Positions 20,249-29,967 are shown, counted from the first letter of the stretch. The stretch: DNA of 64,000 bases from Leptospira biflexa (GCA_020721875.1 DYLX01000002.1:80073-144072); one strand, 5' to 3'. Made by a program: numbers and translations. Notes: generated by a model from the sequence alone, not told the origin.

Positions 20249-21343
20249 TCAGCGCCGATAGGCCGGGACATAGAGCGGACGTTTCACGAGCACTGCTTTT
20301 CTCGGCTGCCCTCGTATGATCACCGCCACTTCTGTTCCCGCTTTCGAGAATTCAGGCTGAATGTAGGCGTTGGCGGCATACTTCTTCACGCTCGGGCAGA
20401 ACATGCCCGCGACGCATTTTCCGATCACCGCGCCATCGGGTGCAGCGACTTCGTACCCCTCGCGGGGAACGCCGCCGAACACCTCGATACCGACAAGCTT
20501 TCTGTCCGCGCCACGCTGAATAAGAGCGAGCAACGCCTCTCGTCCGATAAATTCCTTCTCAAAGTCGCAGGCCCATTTGAAGCCCGCCTCGATCGGGTTG
20601 ATTTCACGACTGATCTCGTGCCCGTGGAGCGGCATTCCCGCCTCGAACCTCAGACTGTCTCGCGCAGCGAGTCCGATTGGCTTTGTCTCGATCCCCAGCG
20701 CCTCACCACGCTCGAGAAGGTGTTCCCACAGAAAAATCGCCCGATCCGCAGGGAAAAAGAGCTCACCACCATCCTCGCCCGTATAACCAGTTCGACCAAA
20801 AAGCACGGGTACTCCAGCGATGTGGATATTCCCCCAGCAGAAACGCTGGATCGCCGAGACAGGCGCGTCGGATATCGCGTCGATGAGTTCAATCGCTTTT
20901 GGCCCCTGTACGGCGATCATGTAGGTATCGTCCGATCGATCCACAATTTTCACATCGCCATGAGCGTGCGCGTTGAACCACTCCAGATCAATAAAGCGGT
21001 TCGAAGCGTTAACGACAATCCACCATGAATTCGGTAATCGATATACGAAGAGATCGTCGATCACGCCGCCCTTCTCGTCGAGGAGCAGCGAATAGCGGGC
21101 CATGGGTGGCAAAAGGTCAGACACCTTCGCGCTTACCATGCGCGCGACAAAAGCGTCGGCACCCGGTCCTGAGATTTCAATCTGGCCCATGTGGTCGATA
21201 TCGAAGAGACCTACAGCGCGCCTCGTAATGAGATGCTCTTCGATCGCACCGGTGGGATAGGTGATGGGCATATCGTATCCCGCAAAGGGTGCCATCTTCG
21301 CGCCATGTGTAAGATGCCATTCGTGCAGTGCCGTGGTATTCGT
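20249..21343 (-). CDS. gcvT: glycine cleavage system T protein (aminomethyltransferase), putative ACG start
   Basis: MAPFAGYDMPITYPTGAIEEHLITRRAVGLFDIDHMGQIEISG; 16 further in-frame codons upstream (TNTTALHEWHLTHGAK) complete the conserved N-terminus behind AGGAGG; the only start-like codon there is ACG at 21343. Confidence 0.88.
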   Translation of the reverse strand, partial: TNTTALHEWHLTHGAKMAPFAGYDMPITYPTGAIEEHLITRRAVGLFDIDHMGQIEISGPGADAFVARMVSAKVSDLLPPMARYSLLLDEKGGVIDDLFVYRLPNSWWIVVNASNRFIDLEWFNAHAHGDVKIVDRSDDTYMIAVQGPKAIELIDAISDAPVSAIQRFCWGNIHIAGVPVLFGRTGYTGEDGGELFFPADRAIFLWEHLLERGEALGIETKPIGLAARDSLRFEAGMPLHGHEISREINPIEAGFKWACDFEKEFIGREALLALIQRGADRKLVGIEVFGGVPREGYEVAAPDGAVIGKCVAGMFCPSVKKYAANAYIQPEFSKAGTEVAVIIRGQPRKAVLVKRPLYVPAYRR

Positions 21344-21417
21344 AGGTCCCTCCTGCTCAAATAATGAAACGATGTTTTATTTTACCACCACTAAGGCAGG
21401 CTGGCAACGAGACCCGG

Positions 21418-22308
21418 TCAGAAACTGGCGCGTGACCACGGCAAATCGAGTGAGACCCCCTCGGTAATGTAATCGCGAGGTTTGCCTTCGATGAGGAAGC
21501 GCACCTCGGAGATATTCGCAAATTCGGTGAGCGTGTAGACGATCTGGCGCAGCTGTGCGACATACCCTTCCATACCGTAACGGTTATATAAGAAGTCATC
21601 GCTGAAGTCGACAATCGCGGTACTCCCGCGAATGCTTATGCCACGCACCTTCGTGCCTAAAGGGATGAGTGAGATCAAATTCATCCGCAATTCGGATTGG
21701 GTGGGGCCCTTCATAAGCTGGTCGAGAGTATCTTGAATGGGGCTGTCGGAAATGGGCAGGAGCCTCTTCACCTTCTGACTCGAAATGGCACCGCTATCGT
21801 CGATGCGCACAAAGTAGAGCACAGCGCTGCGGGTTTTCTGAGTGCCCTGTGAAGTCGAAGGACCGACACTCGAAGATGTGCTTGAGTTCAGGTCGGCCGG
21901 CGTTCCAGCGCTCCCTTCTGGCGTCCGACCAGCGCTTGTCTGACCGGGGAGAGGAGCGGTGGGGGCAGTGCCAGGCTGCTGGGCTGAAGACGGAGCGGTG
22001 GGGGTTGGAGATGGGGTAGGCGTTGGTACCGGCGAGATTGACGACGATGGCGCGGCAGACAGAGGGACAGTGTTAGTGTTGGCATTTGGTGCTGTGTTCA
22101 TTGATGGAGTCTGAGGTTGCGTTGGTGTCTTCGGCCCAATCGGTTTTGTAACCGCATGACTCACCGCGTCAAGAAAGCCGGTCTTCTGCACTGCCGCCTT
22201 GATGTCGCTGAATTTCACGAGAAAGAGCACCAACAGAAGCAAAAATGCCGCAAGCCAGAGCAAACATCCGGCTCTCGCGCTTTTTCGCTGTTTTTTCCTG
22301 GCCGCCAT
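21418..22308 (-). CDS. GerMN-domain membrane-anchored protein
   Basis: N-terminal TM helix, Pro/Ser/Thr-rich linker, C-terminal GerMN-like domain (LYFVRIDDSGAISSQKVKRLLP...STAIVDFSDDFLYNRYGMEGYVAQLRQIVYTLTEFANISEVRFLIEG). Confidence 0.8.
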   Translation of the reverse strand: MAARKKQRKSARAGCLLWLAAFLLLLVLFLVKFSDIKAAVQKTGFLDAVSHAVTKPIGPKTPTQPQTPSMNTAPNANTNTVPLSAAPSSSISPVPTPTPSPTPTAPSSAQQPGTAPTAPLPGQTSAGRTPEGSAGTPADLNSSTSSSVGPSTSQGTQKTRSAVLYFVRIDDSGAISSQKVKRLLPISDSPIQDTLDQLMKGPTQSELRMNLISLIPLGTKVRGISIRGSTAIVDFSDDFLYNRYGMEGYVAQLRQIVYTLTEFANISEVRFLIEGKPRDYITEGVSLDLPWSRASF

Positions 22309-22320
22309 ATTCTTTCGATC

Positions 22321-23361
22321 CTACTTTTGACGCGCCAACGGGTCAAGGACGAGGACCGCGATTTCTTCCACGCGCGACGTTTCGGGCACGAGCTTGTAGA
22401 AGCGCGCCACACCTTCTCCAGGATAAAGAAGCACGACTTGCCACATGCCTGGATTATGAATCTGGGCGAGTCTCCCAGCCGCGCGTAGCGAGTACGAGCC
22501 CGCCACAGGCCGATGTCCTGAGAACCACATCGCATGTGTGGCTCTCTCATCGGATCCAAGGAGCAACTTGAGACTCTCGCCGACCGCGCCCTCCTCCGCC
22601 TCGTCATTCGCCGTCCAAATGAGCGCGCGAACCACCTCGGAATTGTGCCGATAATTCAACAGCATCGATTCGGAGACAGGAAACGCGGGTTCAGCGTGAC
22701 TCGCGCAGTACGTGGCTCCCCGCGCCGCGATCGGGAGCGAAAGCTCATACTCACGCACGAGGTGGGCAATTTCCGGCTCATAGCGCAATCTCAGCCACAG
22801 CGCCCCCATTCGCCCCTCGTCGGCGTACTTGTAGAAGGGGAAATCCCCGTGATCGGACGCGTTCGTCATGTTATCGTGGTTGCCTTTGAGGCAGAACACA
22901 CTCCCGTGAAACTCAGCCTGGAGACTGATAATTTCGCTGAGGGCCTGGATCGAGAGTCCCATCTCCTCATCCATCTCGGGAGAGAGTATCGCCCGCTCGT
23001 CGCTTTCAGCCGCCAGTTTTCTGAAGGCACGCACCCAGCGACGCGCAGCGTCTGGCCCCTCAGCGTGAGGAATATCACCGAGAAAGAGGATCGCGGCCAG
23101 CCCTCGTGCAAGCGCATCGGAGAGCGGTACACCGACTCCCGGGAACACAGCGCCACGCAGTGTCTCGACGAAGGCCGGGCGAGCATGAAGGTCGGGAACA
23201 ATAATAAGGGGTTTCCCCTCTGAAATTTTAAGCAATCCCCCCGGCAGCCCATCGGAGGGAGCGCGCGGACGTATCAAATCGGACAATCCCAGGGTTGCCT
23301 TGCGACCCAGCTCCAGCAAGCTGGCGAATTCGGTACCTGAAGGCAGTCTGTATTCTCGCAT
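22321..23361 (-). CDS. metallophosphoesterase family protein
   Basis: IVPDLHARPAFVETL, FLGDIPHAEG, CLKGNHDNMTNASDHGDFPFY, MWFSGHRPVAGSY. Confidence 0.8.
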   Translation of the reverse strand: MREYRLPSGTEFASLLELGRKATLGLSDLIRPRAPSDGLPGGLLKISEGKPLIIVPDLHARPAFVETLRGAVFPGVGVPLSDALARGLAAILFLGDIPHAEGPDAARRWVRAFRKLAAESDERAILSPEMDEEMGLSIQALSEIISLQAEFHGSVFCLKGNHDNMTNASDHGDFPFYKYADEGRMGALWLRLRYEPEIAHLVREYELSLPIAARGATYCASHAEPAFPVSESMLLNYRHNSEVVRALIWTANDEAEEGAVGESLKLLLGSDERATHAMWFSGHRPVAGSYSLRAAGRLAQIHNPGMWQVVLLYPGEGVARFYKLVPETSRVEEIAVLVLDPLARQK

Positions 23362-23371
23362 CGATTGCTTC

Positions 23372-24628
23372 TCAGTCAGCGTTCTTCTCCAAGGTGGAAT
23401 CCAGCTTCTTGAGCCACTCGCGGGCTATCTTGTCTTCCGGCTCAAATTCGATCGCAGCTTTAAAGAAACCTTCCGCCTCGAGAATCCGGCCCTGTCGGTA
23501 TGCAAGTACGCCGAGATTTACAATAATCTTCACATTTTCAGGCTCGATTCTGAGCGCGCGTTCGAGATTCGCCCTCGCATGTTCGAGGTTCCCGAGCTCC
23601 ATCTCGCAAATTGAGAGTTCGTTGTAGACATCCGCACCCTCGGCGCCCTTCTCGATTGCCCTGGAGAACGCCTGCACGCCATCCTCCCACCGGCCGAGCC
23701 GGCGATTAGCCCATCCCACAAGGAACCATCCATTCCATACATCGGGATACTTTTCGACGAACTGCGTGGCGCGGGCAAGCCCCTTTTCCTCTTCACCCAT
23801 CTGAATGAAGTCGTATGCTTCCTTAAAGAGAGTGTCGAGGTAGCCCATCGAGCTCAATTTCTCAAGAATCGACTTTGCTTTCTTGATTCGATCCTCGTCG
23901 TCGCTCATCCCGATATAGCTCGTGAGGAGGGCGACGGTCTTATCGTAGTTGTGCTTCCTGAGGAAGAAAAAGGCGGCGTGGTAGTATGCCGGGGGAAATG
24001 CCTCCGCGATACCAAGCAGGTGCTGATAGTACTTGTACGCAAGCATATCCTCTTTTTCGCCATCTGCTTCGTTTCCCGAGTCGGTAAGCTGCTTTGCGTG
24101 CTCCTCGTGCATGAGGGCAAGATTTATGAAGGGTTCAGGTCGCGTTGGATCAAGCCCGCTTGCCGCGAAGAAAATTTCTTCAGCGATGCCCCATTCCTTC
24201 TCTTCCGCCTTCTGGATACCCGCCGCAATCAGCTCCTCGAAGAGCTGCGGTCTTACGGACTTCACATAGTCTCGATACGCCCCTGCGTTCGCGCTCCCTG
24301 AATCCCAGGCGAGCACTCTCAGCATCCCGGTGAGCAAACTCTCTGAGGTGATCTGTGCGGGATTGAGTTTGACAGAGGGTGCTTGAAGCTGCACAGGGTA
24401 TGGTATGGAAGGATCAATGCCCTGAGGCAGATGTTTTTGGGCATCCTTACTATCAAAGCGGATAAATACCACACTTGAGAGTGCCGATTTCTTGCGCACC
24501 TCGAACTGCTCGGCGAGTGAGGTGATATCAGCGTTCTCCGCGCGTAGCTTTTTTTGTACGGCACCGAGGCGGCTCTTGTCGCGCGAGGGGGGCTTCATAC
24601 CTGGTTCTCTTCTCGATTTATCGATCAT
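23372..24628 (-). CDS. TPR-repeat protein
   Basis: C-terminal TPR units (ADVYNELSICEMELGNLEHARANLERALRIEPENVKIIVNLGVLAYRQGRILEAEGFFKAAIEFEPEDKIAREWLKKL); ATG chosen behind AAGGA. Confidence 0.8.
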   Translation of the reverse strand: MIDKSRREPGMKPPSRDKSRLGAVQKKLRAENADITSLAEQFEVRKKSALSSVVFIRFDSKDAQKHLPQGIDPSIPYPVQLQAPSVKLNPAQITSESLLTGMLRVLAWDSGSANAGAYRDYVKSVRPQLFEELIAAGIQKAEEKEWGIAEEIFFAASGLDPTRPEPFINLALMHEEHAKQLTDSGNEADGEKEDMLAYKYYQHLLGIAEAFPPAYYHAAFFFLRKHNYDKTVALLTSYIGMSDDEDRIKKAKSILEKLSSMGYLDTLFKEAYDFIQMGEEEKGLARATQFVEKYPDVWNGWFLVGWANRRLGRWEDGVQAFSRAIEKGAEGADVYNELSICEMELGNLEHARANLERALRIEPENVKIIVNLGVLAYRQGRILEAEGFFKAAIEFEPEDKIAREWLKKLDSTLEKNAD

Positions 24629-24630
24629 AC

Positions 24631-24663
24631 TCAATCCTTCTTCAATCCTTCTTCAATCCTTCC
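24631..24663. repeat. 11-bp tandem repeat x3 (TCAATCCTTCT) at a gene junction
   Basis: tcaatccttct|tcaatccttct|tcaatccttcc; on the minus strand each unit contains AAGGA. Confidence 0.85.
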
Positions 24664-25444
24664 ATGGGAAAATCATGCCTTTAAGGGTCCGTTTGCCTAC
24701 CCTTTCCCGCTCTTCCTCGAGGAGCTCATTCCAGGGGATATGTTTTCGATTGGCCTCGGGATTCGCTTTGAGGTAGCCATATTTCTTCATACGGAGGTAA
24801 ACCGCGACCGCCGAGGCGAGCGCCGCACCCGTTAATCCGGGGACAAGAAACATCGTAGCCGCCGACACAACGAGCGTAAAGCTTCTCCACAGGAACAAGA
24901 ATATGGAAAAGCCGGGGTTGTCAATAAAGAGATAGAACGCGGTCTTGAGCGCGGCCCGGGTTGCACACGCATCGCGCGCGAGAATTGCAGGAACATATTG
25001 AAGAATCAAGAGGCCCATGAGCATCGTCCAAAAGAGCAGACCCCCGACAAAAACTCCCCACATCGCCTTCTGCGCCAGATAAAAGGGTAACGCCACAGTA
25101 ATCGCGATTCCGTAGAGCAGACCGATACCGCCGAGGAATAGACCAGGTTTCAGTGAATGAGGCAGCGCCCCCCACAGTTCCCTCAGGTGTGCGGGTTTAC
25201 CCTCGGCCACCCTGTACATTGCCGCTGATACCGCGACATTCCACACAGAGAGCGCAAGCATCATCAGAGCCGCCGCGACGACAATGATCCACAGCGGCGC
25301 ACCGAGCGCTCCAGGCAGCACAAAGAAGAGAAGGACCACAAGAAGCGCGATTCCATTAAAACCAGCAAGCAAGTAAAGTTGGTCCCAGCCGTCGAAGAAC
25401 GCCTTCTTGATGAAAAACCCAATCATAATTGTTCTATACTCCAT
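24653..25444 (-). CDS. multi-pass membrane protein (DUF624/YesL-like)
   Basis: MEYRTIMIGFFIKKAFFDGWDQLYLLAGFNGIALLVVLLFFVLPG...; several TM helices; start chosen at an internal ATG. Confidence 0.6.
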   Translation of the reverse strand: MEYRTIMIGFFIKKAFFDGWDQLYLLAGFNGIALLVVLLFFVLPGALGAPLWIIVVAAALMMLALSVWNVAVSAAMYRVAEGKPAHLRELWGALPHSLKPGLFLGGIGLLYGIAITVALPFYLAQKAMWGVFVGGLLFWTMLMGLLILQYVPAILARDACATRAALKTAFYLFIDNPGFSIFLFLWRSFTLVVSAATMFLVPGLTGAALASAVAVYLRMKKYGYLKANPEANRKHIPWNELLEEERERVGKRTLKGMIFPWKD

Positions 25445-25493
25445 GCTTGACCTTTGAGCAAGTAGATGCATAAAGTATGCGATTGGAGCTCTC

Positions 25494-26711
25494 ATGAGCT
25501 ATCATACATCCAGTGAGGCCGAATCAGTGAAAAATGCCTACTCCTTTCCTTTAGAAAACTACATGAGCCGCGAGAAATTTGAGCGAATCAAAGAGTTCGC
25601 GAAAGACAAAGAGACACCCTGCCTCATCCTAGACCTTGACGTTATCCGACAGAATTATGAGAATCTCAGAACCTACCTTCCATGGTCTCAGGTATATTAC
25701 GCAGTCAAAGCAAATCCAGACGATGCAGTGATCTCGCTCCTCCGCGACCTTGGCTCTAATTTTGACGTTGCATCTCGCTACGAGCTGGATCAACTTTTGA
25801 GGCTCGGCATTTCTCCCGACCGCATGAGTTTTGGCAACACAATAAAAAAAGAAAAGGATATCGCATATTTCTATGAGAATGGCGTGCGGCTCTTTGTCAC
25901 CGATTCGATCAGCGACATCGACAAGCTCTCCCGCGCAGCGCCAGGCTCAAAGGTATTTTTTAGACTTCTCACCGAGGGGCTCGGCGCAGACTGGCCTCTC
26001 TCGAAAAAGTTCGGCTCGCATCCGGACCTAGCGCGGCAGCTTATCAAGACCGCCGTGCGCTTCGGCCTCGAGCCTTATGGAATTTCCTTCCATCCAGGTA
26101 GCCAACAGCGCGATGTCGGACAATGGTCGAGCGCCCTCGCCATCGTCGCACAGCTCTTTAACTGGGCGCGCCACGATCTCAAGATCGACCTCAAGATGAT
26201 CAATATGGGAGGCGGCTTTCCCGCAAACTATGTCGAGCCGACCGATACTCTGCAGCAATACGCAGACGATATCAAGCGCTTCCTCGATAACAGCTTCGGA
26301 CTCGTGTGGCCGGAGAAGATCGTCATCGAGCCGGGCCGATCCATGGCCGGCGATGCGGGTGTCATCGTGGCAGAGATTGTCAATATAGCAAAGAAATCAG
26401 TACACGACCGCTACCCCTGGGTCTTCCTCGATGTGGGCAAGTTCGGCGGCCTCATTGAGACTCTTGATGAATCGATCAAGTATCCCATTTATTTCGAGGG
26501 ACAAGGCTCTGAGGAAGAGATCATTCTCGCTGGACCAACATGCGATTCGATGGACATCCTTTATGAGCGGACACCCTACTTCATGCCCTCATCGGCGAAA
26601 ATCGGCGATCGGGTCTACATTTTAACCGCCGGCGCCTATACGCAGAGCTATTCTTCGATCTACTTCAACGGCTTCCCTCCCCTCCGGTCTTACTTGCTGC
26701 CGCAAAAGTAG
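25494..26711 (+). CDS. type III PLP-dependent amino acid decarboxylase (ornithine/lysine decarboxylase-like)
   Basis: VYYAVKANPD (PLP lysine), VIEPGRSMAGDAG, LAGPTCDSMDILYE (catalytic Cys), YTQSYSSIYFNGFPPL. Confidence 0.85.
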   Translation: MSYHTSSEAESVKNAYSFPLENYMSREKFERIKEFAKDKETPCLILDLDVIRQNYENLRTYLPWSQVYYAVKANPDDAVISLLRDLGSNFDVASRYELDQLLRLGISPDRMSFGNTIKKEKDIAYFYENGVRLFVTDSISDIDKLSRAAPGSKVFFRLLTEGLGADWPLSKKFGSHPDLARQLIKTAVRFGLEPYGISFHPGSQQRDVGQWSSALAIVAQLFNWARHDLKIDLKMINMGGGFPANYVEPTDTLQQYADDIKRFLDNSFGLVWPEKIVIEPGRSMAGDAGVIVAEIVNIAKKSVHDRYPWVFLDVGKFGGLIETLDESIKYPIYFEGQGSEEEIILAGPTCDSMDILYERTPYFMPSSAKIGDRVYILTAGAYTQSYSSIYFNGFPPLRSYLLPQK

Positions 26712-26718
26712 AATTTGC

Positions 26719-27660
26719 ATGCGCCTTCGAAATGCAGCGCTGTTCGCACTGCTCCTTTTCACCATGATGCTTTGCGCCGCGCCCACCCCAGGCGCGGCGC
26801 AAGCTCGGGCCGGTGCTACCCTTTCGGCCACGTCTTTACGCGTTGCGACCTGGAACGTGCACGACTGCTCCGCAACCGATAGAAAAAGCGGCGCGACGCT
26901 GCTCTTTCACAGCCAGATCGCCGCGGTACTTAAAGAACTCCAGATAGATATAATCGCGTTTCAGGAAGTACAAATTGAGGGGCGCAAGGGAGCGGACATC
27001 GAGCTCCTCACGCGCGCGCTCGAAACAAGGGGTTGGCCGATGCCCTATGTCGTCTGGGCCAAAGGCCCACAGAGCGACGATCTCGCCATTTTCTCGCGCT
27101 ACCCGATCGATATGTCCCGCTCGATCCTCAATCCAACAGGAAAAAACTGGCCCCGTCCAGCCCTCGAGGCGCGCGTCAATGTCGAGGGGACTCCGCTCTA
27201 CTACTTCACCGCGCACTTCAAGGCATACGACGACTCTCGATCGCTCGAGCAGCGTATCGCGCAGGCTCGCGCGCTCGCAGACTATATTAGAGGTAAATTC
27301 GGGAGTGCGATTTCAGGCGCCATGGTCGTGATTGCCGGCGATTTCAACACGGTCTCGCCCTACGACATGCAAAATGGCGGGACGCTCGACACGCTCCAGC
27401 TTCGCGACAACGCGGATGGAGACGACGATTTTCTCAGCCTGAACATGAGGTGGCGCTACTTTGCGCCGACCTACTCCTCGTCGAGGTACTCGAGCATCAC
27501 CGATCACCTCATCGCATCGCCCACGCTCGTCAAGAACGCAGACCGTAATTCGATCCAGGTCATCGATGCGCCCGATTCAGGCCGTGGTTATCCAATTTCA
27601 GACCATAAGCTTCTCGTCTTTAGCTTTGAGCTCGTACCTCAGCCGCGGTCCGGACAATAA
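26719..27660 (+). CDS. endonuclease/exonuclease/phosphatase family protein, secreted
   Basis: Signal peptide; LRVATWNVHDCS, IIAFQEVQ, VIAGDFNTVSPYD, ISDHKLLVF. Confidence 0.8.
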   Translation: MRLRNAALFALLLFTMMLCAAPTPGAAQARAGATLSATSLRVATWNVHDCSATDRKSGATLLFHSQIAAVLKELQIDIIAFQEVQIEGRKGADIELLTRALETRGWPMPYVVWAKGPQSDDLAIFSRYPIDMSRSILNPTGKNWPRPALEARVNVEGTPLYYFTAHFKAYDDSRSLEQRIAQARALADYIRGKFGSAISGAMVVIAGDFNTVSPYDMQNGGTLDTLQLRDNADGDDDFLSLNMRWRYFAPTYSSSRYSSITDHLIASPTLVKNADRNSIQVIDAPDSGRGYPISDHKLLVFSFELVPQPRSGQ

Positions 27661-28939
27661 TTTCGCAGAGCTCGGCGATGTCGCGCTCCTCGACGCTGGA
27701 GAACGCGACGCGGAGATAGCGATCGAGCAGAGAGACTGTGCCGATTCCCTGTTCGTTCAGCAGCTTTACGCGCAGCGCCTCGGCAGAAAAGCCCTCGCAG
27801 AGGAAACTCATAAAGTAGCCTGAGTTGAAGGGAAGCACCGAGAGCCCTCGCGGAAGCTCCATGGTGGCCAGCTTCGCCTTCATGGCGGCGTAACGCCCCT
27901 GAAGCACCGCGCGATAGCGCGCCTTCTGCGCCTCGTAGCCTGGATACTTCAGCGCTTTGAGGAGAAGGTTCTGCGAGAGACTGCTCGAACTCGACACGCT
28001 CGACCGGATGATGCCCAAGAGCTTCTTCGTAAGCGCTTCGTACTGTTGATCGCTGAATCCTGCGCCGCCGAAGGTGACAAAACCCACACGAAAACCCCAG
28101 ACATAGTCCTCTTTCGTGGGACCATCTGCCTTCACGGCGAGAATATTCGGGTGGAGGTCCGCGAGGCGCGCAAACATGGACTCACGAAGGAGATTGTCTT
28201 CGTACTGCAGGCCGAAATAGGCATCGTCTGCAATCACGAGGATATCTGTGCCGCCGCGCGCAATCTCGAGAAGCCCTTGAGCGATAAGATCGGCTTCTTT
28301 GAGTGTGAGGGAGTAGCCGGTCGGGTTATTCGGGAAGTTGAGGATAATGATCGCCTTGCCTCGCCGCTGTCCCGCCTGGCGTACGCCCTCAAGGAGGGCT
28401 TCGACATTGTAGCCATTACCCGAGAAGAGCGGATAGGTGATGCCTGCCGCAGTCTTCCGCTCCTCGATGATGAGCCGGTAGTTCGGCCAGTGCAAATCGG
28501 GGACCATAACGGTATCGCCAGGTTCTACGAAGAGGTCACAGATGTAGGAGACGGCGGCGGTGAGTCCCGGGACCACAACGGGGAGGGAAATGCGTTTGCC
28601 TGCCAGCGAGGGGTTCTTGCGGAAGAGCGATTCCTTCCACACCTTGCGCAGTTCGAGCACGCCGCCCGTCGGGGCGTAAGCCACCGCCTCGCTCGGGCTG
28701 AGTCCTGGGAGCTCCTCGCGAAGCGCGTCGAGCATCATGGGGGCGCCATTTTCATAGGCCATTCCGATCGTCGCGTTAAATTTATGCGCCTTTTCGCTCG
28801 CCTCGGCGCCTTGAGTGATGATCCCTCTCGGGAAGTACATCCGCCTCCCCATGTCGGAGAGGAGGCGCTCCGCCACGGTACCAGCAAGCAAGGTATTGAG
28901 TTCTTCTGCAAGTTGATTCATAAAAACCTCGTATTTCAA
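27620..28939 (-). CDS. class I/II PLP-dependent aminotransferase
   Basis: IILNFPNNPTGYSLTLKEADLI, LVIADDAYFGLQYED, VKADGPTKEDYVWGFRVGF. Confidence 0.85.
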   Translation of the reverse strand: MKYEVFMNQLAEELNTLLAGTVAERLLSDMGRRMYFPRGIITQGAEASEKAHKFNATIGMAYENGAPMMLDALREELPGLSPSEAVAYAPTGGVLELRKVWKESLFRKNPSLAGKRISLPVVVPGLTAAVSYICDLFVEPGDTVMVPDLHWPNYRLIIEERKTAAGITYPLFSGNGYNVEALLEGVRQAGQRRGKAIIILNFPNNPTGYSLTLKEADLIAQGLLEIARGGTDILVIADDAYFGLQYEDNLLRESMFARLADLHPNILAVKADGPTKEDYVWGFRVGFVTFGGAGFSDQQYEALTKKLLGIIRSSVSSSSSLSQNLLLKALKYPGYEAQKARYRAVLQGRYAAMKAKLATMELPRGLSVLPFNSGYFMSFLCEGFSAEALRVKLLNEQGIGTVSLLDRYLRVAFSSVEERDIAELCEIIVRTAAEVRAQS

Positions 28940-29024
28940 GGAATTGTGTTTATTTTACCCTCAATGCGCCGCTCTCGCAATGGTCATTGATTATACACGG
29001 CAATGCTTAAAACCCTGGCTGTAG

Positions 29025-29056
29025 TTGACATAAAAACTAATCGATGCTTTTATATA
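29025..29056 (+). promoter_or_regulatory. candidate sigma70 promoter of the FMN-binding gene
   Basis: TTGACA at 29025-29030; TTTTAT/TATATA 17-20 nt downstream. Confidence 0.45.
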
Positions 29057-29131
29057 GAAAACATCATATGGGAATTCTCACGAAGCAGTACTGCTCCGCA
29101 TCCCATAGTGATAGTTACGGAGGAAGGGGAA

Positions 29132-29947
29132 ATGAAAAAGATTCTGTTGCTGGCTGTGGCCTTAGTAGCCGTTTCCAGTATTGCCTTCGCGCAAATCGAT
29201 CTTTCCAAGGTCAAAGATGGCGTGTACTTCGCCGAGGACAAGACTTTCGAGAGCTCGGGATGGAAGGAGCAGGCGGTTATCACAGTGGCCGGTGGAAAGA
29301 TTGTCAATGTAATCTGGAACGCCGTTTCCAACATCGCCGGCGCGCCCGACAAGAAGACCTACGCTGCGTCCGGAAAGTACGGCATGATAAAGGCCTCTAA
29401 GATCAAGGCCGAGTGGGACGCTCAGGCCAAAGCGGTTGAGCAGTATATCATAAAAACTCAGAATCCGAACTTCGATAAGTTCGATAAAAATGGCTACACC
29501 GACGCGATCTCAGGAGCCACCCTCCATACGCAGCCTTTCTTTGCTCTCGTGCAGGAAGCCTTGAAATCCCCACCCGTCGCCAAAGGTTCCTACAAGGATG
29601 GTTGGTATTATTCAGTGGATCCCAGCTTCGATAAGTCCGGATGGAAGAACAGTGTCCTTATCACAGTCGTGAACGGCACTATCGTCGATGTGGTATGGAA
29701 CGCCATCTCCAAGGACCCGAAGGCACCCTCCAAGCTCGTGCAGAGCAAGAAGGGAACCTACAAGATGAACGCCAAGCAGGGCGAGTGGTATGTCCAGGCT
29801 GAGCGCGTGGACCAGGCCATCGTTGCCGCGGGTGATCCCTCGAAGATCGCGGTCATGTCGAATGGAAAGACCGACGCTATCTCCGGTGTCTCCATCACAG
29901 TTCCCGTTATCGCGCTCGCCGTTGAGGCCCTCAAAGCAGCAAAGTGA
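29132..29947 (+). CDS. secreted protein with two tandem FMN-binding domains
   Basis: Signal peptide MKKILLLAVALVAVSSIAFA; two homologous halves ending TDAISGATLHT and TDAISGVSITV (flavinylation-type motif in the first). Confidence 0.82.
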   Translation: MKKILLLAVALVAVSSIAFAQIDLSKVKDGVYFAEDKTFESSGWKEQAVITVAGGKIVNVIWNAVSNIAGAPDKKTYAASGKYGMIKASKIKAEWDAQAKAVEQYIIKTQNPNFDKFDKNGYTDAISGATLHTQPFFALVQEALKSPPVAKGSYKDGWYYSVDPSFDKSGWKNSVLITVVNGTIVDVVWNAISKDPKAPSKLVQSKKGTYKMNAKQGEWYVQAERVDQAIVAAGDPSKIAVMSNGKTDAISGVSITVPVIALAVEALKAAK

Positions 29948-29967
29948 GCAGTTCGAACGCACAGTTC

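Noticed and set aside
21344-21417. Possible glycine riboswitch before gcvT
   Set aside because: Gap to the upstream GerMN gene is only about 75 bp and lacks recognisable glycine aptamer sequence; genes look co-transcribed.
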